NCBI GenBank assembly: GCA_910587485.1
Contig: CAJUKN010000012.1
Location: forward strand, 32,824-96,823
From: an uncultured Lachnospira sp.
Lineage (GTDB): Bacteria; Bacillota; Clostridia; Lachnospirales; Lachnospiraceae
Direction of reading: 5' to 3'
Length of the DNA stretch: 64,000 nucleotides
The notes under the pieces: model-generated
The model's input: the letters and a program-made list of their open reading frames with translations, nothing else
What the model was told of the DNA's origin: nothing
Database searches by the model: none
Made by a program: the position numbers and the translations under genes
Shown here: positions 1-8,103 of the stretch, piece after piece
How positions within the stretch are numbered: position 1 is the first letter of the stretch
How the letters are laid out: each line of letters opens with the position of its first letter

Positions 1-750
1 ATTATTATGGCTATGGACAGTGATAAAGAGGCAAGAAATGTTGCAGAAACCTTTATTAGTGAAGGCAAGAAAAAATTACTTGATGATACAAAGCATAAGG
101 TTTCATTGGACGATATTTTTGAGCAGATTCAGGCTGGTAATGTAAAAGAGCTTGGTATTATTATTAAGGCTGATGTTCAAGGTTCCGTTGAAGCGGTTAA
201 ACAAAGTCTTGTAAAGCTTTCTAATGAAGAAGTTGTTGTGAAGGTGATACATGGAGGTGTTGGAAATATTAATGAATCAGATGTTGTGCTTGCATCAGCT
301 TCCAATGCAATTATTATAGGCTTTAATGTCAAACCAGATAATCAGGCAAGAATAGTTGCAGAGCATGAAAAGGTTGATTTAAGGTTATATACAGTTATAT
401 ATAATGCGATTGAAGATGTAGACTCTGCACTCAAGGGAATGTTAGAGCCAATTTATGAAGAAAAGGTTATAGGAACCGTTGAAGTTCGTCAAATATTTAA
501 GGCTTCTAGTATTGGTAATATTGCAGGATGCCTTGTTACAGAGGGCAGAGTGACAAAAGATTCTAAGGTTCGCGTTTCAAGAGAAGGTAAGCAGATTGCC
601 GATGCACCAGTTGCAACATTGAGACATTTTAAAGATGATGTCAAAGAGGTTAAGGCAGGTACAGAGTGCGGTATCGTTATTGAGAACTTTAATGATGTGG
701 CAGAAGGCGATGTGATGGAAGCTTATATTATGGTGGAAGTGCCACGTTAA
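1..750 (+). CDS. infB: Translation initiation factor IF-2, C-terminal part (5' end outside window)
   Basis: The open frame enters from the left edge and encodes 249 residues of the C-terminal half of IF-2, the GTPase that brings initiator tRNA to the ribosome. The G domain lies outside the window. Visible are domain III (IIIKADVQGSVEA, then GGVGNINESDV and GFNVKP) and the tRNA-binding domain IV (GTVEVRQIFKASSIGNIAGC) ending in VEVPR. It heads the run rbfA-nrnA-truB-ribF, the usual Firmicute order, and ends 36 bp before rbfA, so cotranscription is likely. The identification is from recognised family motifs and context. Confidence 0.97.
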   Translation: MIMAMDSDKEARNVAETFISEGKKKLLDDTKHKVSLDDIFEQIQAGNVKELGIIIKADVQGSVEAVKQSLVKLSNEEVVVKVIHGGVGNINESDVVLASASNAIIIGFNVKPDNQARIVAEHEKVDLRLYTVIYNAIEDVDSALKGMLEPIYEEKVIGTVEVRQIFKASSIGNIAGCLVTEGRVTKDSKVRVSREGKQIADAPVATLRHFKDDVKEVKAGTECGIVIENFNDVAEGDVMEAYIMVEVPR

Positions 751-786
751 TAAATTAAGAAATAGAAAAGGCATGGTTAATAAATA

Positions 787-1212
787 ATGAGAAAGAATAG
801 TGTTAAAAATACTAGAATTAATGGGGAAGTCTTAAAAGAACTAAGTAACATTATTCGTGGAGAGTTAAAGGACCCACGAGTTGGTCTTATGACATCAGTA
901 GTTTCTGTTGAGGTAGCTCCAGACCTTAAAACATGTAAAGCATATATCAGTGTTTTAGGTGATGAGGAGGTACAAAAAGATACAATAGCAGGACTAAAGA
1001 GTGCAGAGGGTTTTATTAGAAGGCAGCTTGCTAAAAATCTAAATTTAAGAAATACGCCTGAGATTAAATTTATATTAGACCAGTCAATCGAGTATGGTGT
1101 AAATATGTCGCATTTAATTGATGAAGTGATAGAAAAAGATGATAAAGGTCATAAAGCATTTATAAAAGAGGATGTGGAAATACATGAAACTAACGGATTT
1201 GTTGGAAAATAA
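787..1212 (+). CDS. rbfA: 30S ribosome-binding factor A
   Basis: A 141-residue protein with the RbfA pattern: an N-terminal segment INGEVLKELSNIIRGELKDP, the core KH-like fold with VEVAPDLKTCKAYISVLG, and the C-terminal LAKNLNLRNTPEIKFILDQS. RbfA binds the 30S subunit near the 5' helix of 16S rRNA and assists its late maturation. The C-terminus is about 20 residues longer than in short homologues and acidic. The ribosome binding site is weak (only AAAAGG about 15 nt upstream), consistent with coupled translation after infB. Its end overlaps the start of nrnA by 29 bp. Confidence 0.95.
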   Translation: MRKNSVKNTRINGEVLKELSNIIRGELKDPRVGLMTSVVSVEVAPDLKTCKAYISVLGDEEVQKDTIAGLKSAEGFIRRQLAKNLNLRNTPEIKFILDQSIEYGVNMSHLIDEVIEKDDKGHKAFIKEDVEIHETNGFVGK

Positions 1213-2137
1213 AAAATGTATTGGAATAACAGGACATATCAGACCAGATGGCGACTGTATAGGCTCCACGTTGGGGCTTTACAATTATCTTACTGAAAAT
1301 ATGCAATCATCAGATATTTTCCTGTTTTTAGAGGAGGTTGGCGAGGAGTTTAAATTTCTTTGTAATGTGGATAAAATACAACATCAGCCTCTCAATTTAA
1401 AATTTGATATTTTTTTTGTTCTTGACTGTAGTTCAATCGACAGGATAGAACCCTTTGAAAAATGTTTTATCAATGCCAAAAAGACCGTATGTATCGACCA
1501 TCATATAAGCAATTTGAATTATGCAGATGTCAGTATTGTGGAGGAGCAGGCAAGTTCAACGTGTGAAGTACTTTATAAACTTTTCGATGAAGAAAAGGTA
1601 TCAAAGGCTGTTGCAGAATGTATTTATACAGGTATTATCCATGATACAGGCGTGTTTAAATACAGCAGCACTTCTGCTTTGACGATGGAGATAGCAGGCA
1701 AGCTTATGGATAAAGGCATTGATTATCCGCAAATTATAGATGAAAGTTTTTACAAAAAGACATATATTCAAAATCAGATACTTGGAAGAGCATTGCTAGA
1801 AAGTGTTATATTTTACAATGGAAAATGTATTTTTTCGGCAATATCACAGGAAGTTCTTGACTTTTATGGTGTTACAGGGAAAGAATTAGGTGGTATTGTC
1901 GAGCAGCTAAGGCTGACGGAAGGTGTTGATGTTGCCATATTTATGTATCAGACAGGAGAGAGTGAATATAAAGTCAGCCTGCGCTCCAAAAAAGATATTG
2001 ACGTTGCACAGATAGCAATGTATTTTGGAGGAGGCGGTCATGTGAGGGCTGCCGGATTTACAGGTGTAGGGAAAGTACATCACATTATCAATGCAATTGG
2101 AGAATTGATTGAAAAACAAAATAAATGGGGTTCATAA
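1184..2137 (+). CDS. nrnA: DHH-DHHA1 phosphoesterase, NrnA-type oligoribonuclease / pAp phosphatase
   Basis: A 317-residue DHH-family protein. Manganese-binding motifs of the DHH domain are visible: GHIRPDGDCIGS near residue 17, LDCSSIDR and IDHHISN near residue 105. The C-terminal DHHA1 domain carries the glycine-rich GGGGHVRAAGF. Members degrade nano-RNAs and dephosphorylate 3'-phosphoadenosine 5'-phosphate. I place the start at the ATG at 1184, because AAAGAGG (1165-1171) lies 12 nt upstream of it, whereas an in-frame ATG at 1172 abuts that site. It overlaps rbfA by 29 bp and ends 3 bp before truB, as in many Firmicutes. Confidence 0.92.
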   Translation: MKLTDLLENKKCIGITGHIRPDGDCIGSTLGLYNYLTENMQSSDIFLFLEEVGEEFKFLCNVDKIQHQPLNLKFDIFFVLDCSSIDRIEPFEKCFINAKKTVCIDHHISNLNYADVSIVEEQASSTCEVLYKLFDEEKVSKAVAECIYTGIIHDTGVFKYSSTSALTMEIAGKLMDKGIDYPQIIDESFYKKTYIQNQILGRALLESVIFYNGKCIFSAISQEVLDFYGVTGKELGGIVEQLRLTEGVDVAIFMYQTGESEYKVSLRSKKDIDVAQIAMYFGGGGHVRAAGFTGVGKVHHIINAIGELIEKQNKWGS

Positions 2138-2140
2138 CAC

Positions 2141-3037
2141 ATGGATGGTGTAATTAATGTATATAAGGAGCATGGATATACATCTCACGATGTGGTTGCT
2201 AAATTAAGGGGTATTTTACATATGAAGAAAATAGGTCATACAGGTACGCTTGACCCCGATGCGGTTGGCGTGCTGCCAGTATGCCTTGGGAAAGCAACAA
2301 AATTGTGCGATTTACTTACAGATTGGACAAAGACATATGAAGCTGTGCTGCTTCTTGGAAGAGTGACAGACACACAGGATATTAGTGGAAAAATACTAGA
2401 AGAACACGAAGTTGACCTCGATGAGTGTCAAATTATGGAGGCAGTGACCTCGTTTGTTGGAGATTATAAGCAGATACCACCTATGTATTCAGCAATAAAG
2501 CACAATGGCAAAAAGCTTTATGAGCTTGCAAGGGAAGGTATAGAAATAGAGCGAGAGCCAAGAACGGTACACATTGATGCAATCAAAATTAATGAAATTC
2601 ATATTTCAGATGAAGAAAAAACAGTGCGAATAACAGTTTCTTGTTCAAAAGGAACCTATATAAGAACATTGTGTCACGATATCGGCAATAAACTTGGCTG
2701 TGGGGCGTGTATGATGAAGCTGGTGCGAACTAGAGTAGGTCAATTTATGGTGGATGATAGTTTAACATTCAATCAGATATCAGCACTGATGATAAAAGGG
2801 GAGCTTGAAAACAATATTTATCCTATATGGGAACTATTTAATTATCCTAAACTGGTGGCTCCAAAAGATTTGGAAAAGCTGTTGTATAATGGTAATAGCT
2901 TTCAATTAGATGGAGAATATGCTGGCAAATACAATGTTTTTGATGCACAGGATAAATTTGTAGGAATTTATGAGTATGTAGAAGGAAGATTCGTTGTTGT
3001 AAAAATGTTTTATAACAGCGAGGAAGAAATGAGGTGA
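2141..3037 (+). CDS. truB: tRNA pseudouridine(55) synthase
   Basis: A 298-residue TruB that makes pseudouridine 55 in the T-loop of tRNAs. The N-terminus GVINVYKEHGYTSHDVV and the catalytic motif GHTGTLDPDAVGVLPVCLG, with the nucleophilic Asp, are clear. The second conserved block PPMYSAIKHNGKKLYELARE and KGTYIRTLCHDIG are also present. The C-terminal region (about residue 230 on) is the short PUA-like or TruB_C extension typical of Firmicutes. It starts 3 bp after nrnA and its stop lies 5 bp before the ribF start, so the genes form one translationally tight unit. Confidence 0.96.
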   Translation: MDGVINVYKEHGYTSHDVVAKLRGILHMKKIGHTGTLDPDAVGVLPVCLGKATKLCDLLTDWTKTYEAVLLLGRVTDTQDISGKILEEHEVDLDECQIMEAVTSFVGDYKQIPPMYSAIKHNGKKLYELAREGIEIEREPRTVHIDAIKINEIHISDEEKTVRITVSCSKGTYIRTLCHDIGNKLGCGACMMKLVRTRVGQFMVDDSLTFNQISALMIKGELENNIYPIWELFNYPKLVAPKDLEKLLYNGNSFQLDGEYAGKYNVFDAQDKFVGIYEYVEGRFVVVKMFYNSEEEMR

Positions 3038-3042
3038 CGCAA

Positions 3043-3966
3043 ATGAAGTATATTCATAGTGTTGAAGATTTTACACTGGAAAATAATTCAGCTGTGACAC
3101 TGGGAAAATTTGATGGTATACATTTAGGTCATCAAAAATTAATATCTATTGTAAAAGAGAAAGCAAAGGAATTAGGCTTGCTTGCGGTTACCTTTACATT
3201 TGACAGTATACCACTTAGCATATGCCCACAGAAAAATCAACATTTTATCAGTACAAACAGTGAGAGAAGGCAGTTTCTTGAAGAAATGGGGATTGATGTT
3301 GAAATTGAGTATCCATTTACAGAAAATTTTATGAATACAGAACCAGAAGATTTTATTAAACATATTATTGTAGAAAAGCTCCATGCAAAGGTTGTTGTTG
3401 TTGGACCAGATTTTTGCTTTGGCAAGGGACGTGCTGGCAATGTGGATTTACTTCGTGTACGAGGCAAAAAATATGGATATGAAACGATTATTGTAAAAAA
3501 AGAGCGTTTTCAAGACCGTGATATAAGTAGTACATATGTTCGAGAAGAGCTTAGTTTAGGGCATATGGAAACTGCTAATGTTTTACTTGGCAGACCATAT
3601 TCCGTGACTGGTGTGGTATGTCCTGGCAAACAGTTTGGCAGACAGATGAATATTCCTACGATGAATATCTATCCGCCAATTAGCAAATTGCTGCCGCCAA
3701 AAGGTGTTTATGTCTCCATAACAACAATTGATAAAAATAATTATTATGGTGTTACCAATATTGGAACAAAGCCTACAGTAAGTGATGATTTTATGGTGAA
3801 TGTTGAAACGAATTTATTTGATTATTCAAATGACGCCTATGGCAAAAATATTAAGGTGCAGTTGATACACTTTATTCGACCAGAAATGAAATTTGCATCG
3901 GTTGATGCCTTGAAAAAACAGATGGAAAACGATGCACAATTTGCTAAAAGTATGTTTATGTTATAA
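3043..3966 (+). CDS. ribF: Bifunctional riboflavin kinase / FAD synthetase
   Basis: A 307-residue RibF that turns riboflavin into FMN and then FAD. The N-terminal nucleotidyltransferase domain shows VTLGKFDGIHLGHQKLI and VVGPDFCFGKGRAG with ISSTYVREEL. The C-terminal flavokinase domain shows GRPYSVTGVVCPGKQFGR, NIPTMNIYPP and KGVYVS, then GVTNIGTKPT. I choose the ATG at 3043, 8 nt after GAGG at 3031-3034. A GTG at 3034 in the same frame overlaps that ribosome binding site. No FMN riboswitch is visible; the gene is read with truB. Confidence 0.95.
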   Translation: MKYIHSVEDFTLENNSAVTLGKFDGIHLGHQKLISIVKEKAKELGLLAVTFTFDSIPLSICPQKNQHFISTNSERRQFLEEMGIDVEIEYPFTENFMNTEPEDFIKHIIVEKLHAKVVVVGPDFCFGKGRAGNVDLLRVRGKKYGYETIIVKKERFQDRDISSTYVREELSLGHMETANVLLGRPYSVTGVVCPGKQFGRQMNIPTMNIYPPISKLLPPKGVYVSITTIDKNNYYGVTNIGTKPTVSDDFMVNVETNLFDYSNDAYGKNIKVQLIHFIRPEMKFASVDALKKQMENDAQFAKSMFML

Positions 3967-4060
3967 GTATTATAGTTGTTGAACAAAAGTGTTTATGAGG
4001 CATTTAGAGTGTGGCTGAATAATTGCTGTTTTTCAATTTTTAAATTTTTTAACATAGTAC

Positions 4061-4089
4061 TTGTGTATTATTTAACAGTATGATATACT
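4061..4089 (+). promoter_or_regulatory. Sigma-A type promoter for rpsO
   Basis: TTGTGT at 4061-4066 and TATACT at 4084-4089 are separated by exactly 17 bp. The site sits about 85 bp upstream of the rpsO start in the ribF-rpsO gap, so rpsO-pnp can be transcribed independently of the infB operon. Confidence 0.7.
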
Positions 4090-4104
4090 TGTCATGTATT
4101 TGAG

Positions 4105-4149
4105 CCGTCACTCAGTTATAGGACACTCCGACCTAAGCTTAGTGACAGG
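4105..4149 (+). promoter_or_regulatory. Structured rpsO leader, probable S15 autoregulatory site
   Basis: In the 5' leader of rpsO, CCGTCACT (4105-4112) pairs with AGTGACAGG (4141-4149) with a single bulged A, and inside it TAGG (4119-4122) can pair with CCTA (4132-4135). Ribosomal protein S15 is known to repress its own mRNA through leader structures in several bacterial groups. The S15-binding role here is inferred from position; only the hairpin is seen. Confidence 0.5.
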
Positions 4150-4173
4150 TGTTTATAATAAGGAGGATTTTAT

Positions 4174-4440
4174 ATGATATCGAAAGAAAAAAAATCAGAA
4201 ATTATTGCTGCTTACAGCAGAAAGCCTGGTGACACAGGTTCTCCAGAAGTTCAGATTGCTATTCTTTCAGAGAGAATTAATGAGTTGACAGAGCATTTAA
4301 AGGTCAACAAAAAAGACCATCATTCAAGAAGAGGACTTTTAAAGATGGTTGGTAAAAGAAGAGCTTTACTTGAGTATCTTAAAAAGAACGATATTGAAGG
4401 TTACAGAAGCCTTATTGCTCGTTTAGGTATTAGAAAGTAA
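4174..4440 (+). CDS. rpsO: 30S ribosomal protein S15
   Basis: An 88-residue S15, full length for the family. The conserved core TGSPEVQIAILSERINELTEHL, DHHSRRGLLKMVGKRRALL and YRSLIARLGIRK is all present. S15 is a primary binder of the 16S rRNA central domain. A strong AAGGAGG lies 8-9 nt before the ATG. It has its own promoter and structured leader, and a terminator hairpin follows it directly before pnp. Confidence 0.98.
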   Translation: MISKEKKSEIIAAYSRKPGDTGSPEVQIAILSERINELTEHLKVNKKDHHSRRGLLKMVGKRRALLEYLKKNDIEGYRSLIARLGIRK

Positions 4441-4447
4441 TATTTAT

Positions 4448-4479
4448 GGCGGAGTTTATACTCCGCCTTGTTTCACTTT
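4448..4479 (+). terminator. Terminator hairpin between rpsO and pnp
   Basis: A perfect 8-bp stem GGCGGAGT (4448-4455) and ACTCCGCC (4460-4467) with a TTAT loop is followed by a T-rich tract (TTGTTTCACTTT). It lies 8 bp after the rpsO stop. Partial read-through presumably feeds pnp, for which I see no clear separate promoter. Confidence 0.8.
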
Positions 4480-4520
4480 ATAGGAAATATATTTGCAATG
4501 TAATTGGAGGATTAGTAAGT

Positions 4521-6602
4521 ATGTATAAGCAATATACAATGGAATTAGCTGGCAGGACTTTAAGAGTTGATGTTGGCAGAGTATGCGCTCAAGCCAATGG
4601 CGCGGCACTGCTCCATTATGGAGATACGGTTGTTCTTTCCACAGCAACAGCTTCTAAAGAGCCAAGAGAAGGGATTGATTTTTTCCCTTTGAGTGTTGAG
4701 TATGAGGAAAAAATGTATGCTGTTGGAAAAATACCGGGCGGATTTAATAAAAGAGAAGGCAAGGCAAGTGAAAATGCGATTCTTACATCACGTGTTATTG
4801 ATAGACCAATGCGCCCTTTATTTCCAAAAGATTATCGCAATGATGTAACACTAAATAATATGGTCATGTCGGTCGATACAGAATGTAGACCAGAACTTGT
4901 TGCAATGATTGGTGCTGCTTTGGCAACAAGTATTTCAGATATTCCTTTTGACGGACCATGTGCAACAACACAAATTGGTATGATAAAAGGAGAGTTTATT
5001 GTCAATCCATCACAAACACAGTGGCAGGAAGGCTCACTTCAGCTAACGGTAGCTTCCACAAAGCAAAAGGTTATTATGATTGAGGCAGGTGCTGATGAAA
5101 TTCCAGAGGACAAGATGTTAGAAGCAATCTATTTAGCACATGATATCAATCAGACTGTAATTGAGTTTATTGAGAAGATTGTGGCTGAGGTAGGCAAAGA
5201 AAAACATGCTTATGTAAGCTGTGCCGTGCCAGATGAGATGTTTGAGGCAATCAAGGAAATTGTGACGCCACAAGAGATGGAAATAGCTGTATTTACAGAT
5301 GATAAACAGACTAGAGAGAAAAATATTGATGCTATTCTTGAAAAGTTAAGAGAGGCATTTGCTGAAAATGAAGAATGGCTTGCAGTTCTTGATGAAGCTG
5401 TTTATCAGTATCAAAAGAAAACCGTAAGAAAGATGATTCTTAAAGACCATAAAAGACCAGATGGGCGTGATATTACACAAATCAGGTCACTTGCCGCAGA
5501 GGTTGATATTATACCTAGAGTTCATGGTTCTGCCATGTTTACTAGAGGACAGACACAGATATGTGATGTTGTTACCTTAGCACCATTATCAGAGGCGCAA
5601 AAAGTGGATGGATTGGATGATAATGTAACAGAAAAGCGTTATATTCATCATTATAATTTCCCTTCCTATTCAGTTGGTGAGACAAAGCCGTCAAGAGGAC
5701 CGGGACGTAGAGAGATTGGGCATGGCGCGCTTGCAGAGAAAGCGTTGATGCCAGTGCTTCCTTCAACAGAAGACTTCCCATATGCGATACGTGCGGTATC
5801 TGAAACATTTGAATCCAATGGTTCAACGTCGATGGCATCAACATGTGCATCTTGTATGGCACTGATGGCAGCAGGCGTTCCAATAAAGAGAATGGTAGCA
5901 GGTATCTCTTGCGGACTTGTCACAGGTGAAACGGACGATGATTATATCGTGCTTACAGATATTCAAGGATTAGAGGATTTCTTTGGCGATATGGATTTTA
6001 AGGTGACTGGTACAACAGAAGGTATTACAGCCATTCAGATGGATATTAAAATTCATGGACTGACAAGACCAATTGTAGAGGAAGCTATTTCAAGAACAAG
6101 ACAGGCAAGAATGTTTATTATGGACACATGTATGAAGCCTGCTATAGACAAGCCTCGCAGCAGTGTTGGACAGTATGCTCCAAAGATTATTCAGACAACA
6201 ATTGACCCTGCTAAGATTGGTGATGTTGTTGGACAGCGTGGTAAGGTTATCAATGCCATTATAGAAGAATGTAATGTTAAGATTGATATAACAGATGATG
6301 GATTTGTGTCAATATGTGGACTTGAACAGGCTGGAATGGACAAAGCCATGAAGTATATTAAGATGATAGTAAACGATTTTGAAGAAGGTCAGATTTATGA
6401 GGGTAAAGTTGTTAGTATTCGTGAGTTTGGTGCGTTTATAGAATTTGCACCGGGAAAAGAAGGAATGGTTCATATTTCTAAGGTTGCCAAAGAGCGAATC
6501 GACCATGTTGAGGATATCCTTACACTGGGCGATAAAGTACGCTGCAAGTGTATGGGAAAAGATAAGATGGGTAGGATTAGTTTTTCAATTAAAGATTGTT
6601 AA
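4521..6602 (+). CDS. pnp: Polyribonucleotide nucleotidyltransferase (PNPase)
   Basis: A 693-residue PNPase, the 3'-5' phosphorolytic exoribonuclease. In order: first RNase PH domain (LAGRTLRVDVGRVCAQANG; RSGx-like REGKASENAILTSRVIDRP), a helical linker, the catalytic second RNase PH domain (RPDGRDITQIRSL; PGRREIGHGALAEKAL; SNGSTSMAS), a KH domain (VGQRGKVINAIIEECNV) and an S1 domain (EGKVVSIREFGAFIEF). The start at 4521 follows TTGGAGG by 11 nt. An in-frame ATG at 4446 exists, but translation from it would run through the rpsO terminator, so I reject it. Length is usual for the family. Confidence 0.97.
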   Translation: MYKQYTMELAGRTLRVDVGRVCAQANGAALLHYGDTVVLSTATASKEPREGIDFFPLSVEYEEKMYAVGKIPGGFNKREGKASENAILTSRVIDRPMRPLFPKDYRNDVTLNNMVMSVDTECRPELVAMIGAALATSISDIPFDGPCATTQIGMIKGEFIVNPSQTQWQEGSLQLTVASTKQKVIMIEAGADEIPEDKMLEAIYLAHDINQTVIEFIEKIVAEVGKEKHAYVSCAVPDEMFEAIKEIVTPQEMEIAVFTDDKQTREKNIDAILEKLREAFAENEEWLAVLDEAVYQYQKKTVRKMILKDHKRPDGRDITQIRSLAAEVDIIPRVHGSAMFTRGQTQICDVVTLAPLSEAQKVDGLDDNVTEKRYIHHYNFPSYSVGETKPSRGPGRREIGHGALAEKALMPVLPSTEDFPYAIRAVSETFESNGSTSMASTCASCMALMAAGVPIKRMVAGISCGLVTGETDDDYIVLTDIQGLEDFFGDMDFKVTGTTEGITAIQMDIKIHGLTRPIVEEAISRTRQARMFIMDTCMKPAIDKPRSSVGQYAPKIIQTTIDPAKIGDVVGQRGKVINAIIEECNVKIDITDDGFVSICGLEQAGMDKAMKYIKMIVNDFEEGQIYEGKVVSIREFGAFIEFAPGKEGMVHISKVAKERIDHVEDILTLGDKVRCKCMGKDKMGRISFSIKDC

Positions 6603-6682
6603 GAATGGGCATATGATTGAAAACAATAAAATTCATGCTTTGTGGTGATTCTATTGGTATGAATTAAAGTATTCAATCATAA

Positions 6683-6760
6683 GGTTTATGTCTGTGCGCT
6701 GCTTGACATAAACGGTTGAGATGTTTCGTTCTTTATGTAAAAAGCAGCGCAGAAATGGGG
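6683..6760 (+). promoter_or_regulatory. Pseudoknot-capable leader element, copy 1 (upstream of HIT gene)
   Basis: A 9-bp stem GTTTATGTC (6684-6692) / GACATAAAC (6705-6713) closes a 12-nt loop. Ten loop bases, TGCGCTGCTT (6695-6704), are the exact complement of AAGCAGCGCA (6742-6751), which lies directly upstream of the GGGG ribosome binding site and the ATG at 6766. Loop-to-downstream pairing would make a pseudoknot next to the Shine-Dalgarno. Two more copies with different stem sequences but the same architecture occur at 26272 and 30115 (minus). Confidence 0.7.
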
Positions 6761-6765
6761 AAAAA

Positions 6766-7185
6766 ATGATAGATAATAATTGTGCTTATTGTGTAGAAGG
6801 CGATTTAGTCGCTAAATTTGGTATTAAGATATGTGAGTTGCCTACATCAAAAGTATATCTTTTTAAAGAACAAAGTCATCCCGGAAGATGTATAGTTGCA
6901 CATAAGAAGCATGTGGGGGATATGAATGAACTCACAGCACAAGAAAGAGCTGCTTATTTTGAAGATGTTGCAAAAGTAGCAAGAGCAATTATGGCGGCAT
7001 TTAAGCCAGATAAAGTAAATTATGGTGCTTATGGTGATACAGGTCATCATCTGCATTTTCATCTTTGTCCTAAATATAAAGATGAATATGAGTGGGGTGG
7101 TGTATTTTTGATGAATCCAGATAAAACATATCTTTCAGATGGAGAATATCAAGAGATGATTGAAAAAATCAAAGCCAATCTGTGA
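6766..7185 (+). CDS. HIT-family nucleotide hydrolase/transferase
   Basis: A 139-residue histidine-triad protein. The signature H-x-H-x-H motif HHLHFHLCPK is at residues 94-103, and an N-terminal CAYC pair (residues 6-9) resembles the zinc site of some HIT proteins. HIT enzymes hydrolyse or transfer nucleotides from phosphoramidates, AMP-lysine or dinucleoside polyphosphates; the substrate cannot be told here. The start at 6766 follows GGGG closely; the in-frame ATG at 6721 lies inside the structured leader and lacks a ribosome binding site. It is a single gene between pnp and yebC. Confidence 0.88.
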   Translation: MIDNNCAYCVEGDLVAKFGIKICELPTSKVYLFKEQSHPGRCIVAHKKHVGDMNELTAQERAAYFEDVAKVARAIMAAFKPDKVNYGAYGDTGHHLHFHLCPKYKDEYEWGGVFLMNPDKTYLSDGEYQEMIEKIKANL

Positions 7186-7209
7186 TTATAAACTATAATT
7201 TATCAGTAT

Positions 7210-7312
7210 AAGGGCGGCTTATAAAGCATGGTCTCTTGTTTGATATAAGGCAATTGCAAGTGCGATAGCCGTTGTTTAGGGCTGCTGCAAAATAGAGCAA
7301 CGCCCTTATTTT
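7210..7312 (+). terminator. Terminator with two competing 5' arms before yebC
   Basis: GCAACGCCCTT (7297-7307) followed by ATTTTGG can pair locally with AGGGCTGCTGC (7278-7288) as a terminator-like hairpin. Its CGCCCTT end is also the exact complement of AAGGGCG at 7210-7216. It sits between the HIT gene and yebC, so it probably ends the HIT transcript. The alternative arm could make it an attenuator, which is inference. Confidence 0.5.
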
Positions 7313-7354
7313 GGTTGGACAAATGATAACAAATAAATACAGTGTGGAGGATTT

Positions 7355-8089
7355 ATGTCAGGACATTCAAAATTTGCTAATATAGCGCATAAAAAGGCAG
7401 CAAATGATGCTGCAAAAGGAAAAATATTTACAAGACTTGGTAAAGAAATTATGGTTGCTGTCAAAGAAGGTGGTTCTGATGTCAACAATAACAGTAAATT
7501 AAGACAGGTAGTAGCCAAAGCAAAGGCTTCTAATATGCCAAATGACACGATTGAAAGAGCCATTAAAAAGGCTGCTAGTACCGACATGTCAAATTATGAG
7601 TCTGTTACATATGAGGGCTATGGACCAAATGGTATAGCAATTATTGTAGAAGCACTCACTGATAATAGAAACAGGGCTGCTTCTAATATTAGAAACGCCT
7701 TTACAAAAGGCGGTGGAAATGTTGGTACACCTGGATGTGTATCTTTTATGTTTGATAATAAAGGACAGATAATTATTTCTAAGGAAGAATGTCATAAAGA
7801 TGCCGATGAATTGATGCTACTTTCGCTTGATTCAGGTGCTGATGATTTTAATGAGGAAGACGACTGTTATGAAGTATTAACTTCACCAGATGATTTCACA
7901 GCCGTTCATGATGCGCTGTCAAAAGAAAATGTGACAATGGCTTCAGCAGAAGTAACGATGATACCTCAGACATATGTTGCCCTTACATCAGATGATGATA
8001 TTAAAAAGATGAATCGAATTTTATCGTTGCTTGATGATGAAGATGATGTACAAAATGTATATCATAATTGGGATGAACCAAATGAGTAG
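7355..8089 (+). CDS. YebC/PmpR-family protein (translation or transcription factor)
   Basis: A 244-residue YebC family protein, full length. It opens with the hallmark MSGHSKFANIAHKKAANDA (usual family start MAGHSKW) and carries RLGKEIMVAVKEGG, KASNMPNDTIERAIKKA, YEGYGPNGIAIIVEALTDN and the acidic DDEDDVQNVYHN near the end. Members were long called transcriptional regulators; recent work links the family to relief of ribosome stalling at proline stretches. GGAGG lies about 8 nt upstream of the ATG. It is followed by an intergenic repeat rather than by ruvC, so it is not in a Holliday-junction operon here. Confidence 0.95.
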   Translation: MSGHSKFANIAHKKAANDAAKGKIFTRLGKEIMVAVKEGGSDVNNNSKLRQVVAKAKASNMPNDTIERAIKKAASTDMSNYESVTYEGYGPNGIAIIVEALTDNRNRAASNIRNAFTKGGGNVGTPGCVSFMFDNKGQIIISKEECHKDADELMLLSLDSGADDFNEEDDCYEVLTSPDDFTAVHDALSKENVTMASAEVTMIPQTYVALTSDDDIKKMNRILSLLDDEDDVQNVYHNWDEPNE

Positions 8090-8103
8090 TAAAAGTGGAT
8101 TTT

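Noticed and set aside
4446..4520. N-terminal extension of PNPase from ATG 4446
   Set aside because: It would translate the rpsO terminator; ATG 4521 has a strong ribosome binding site and matches the family start.
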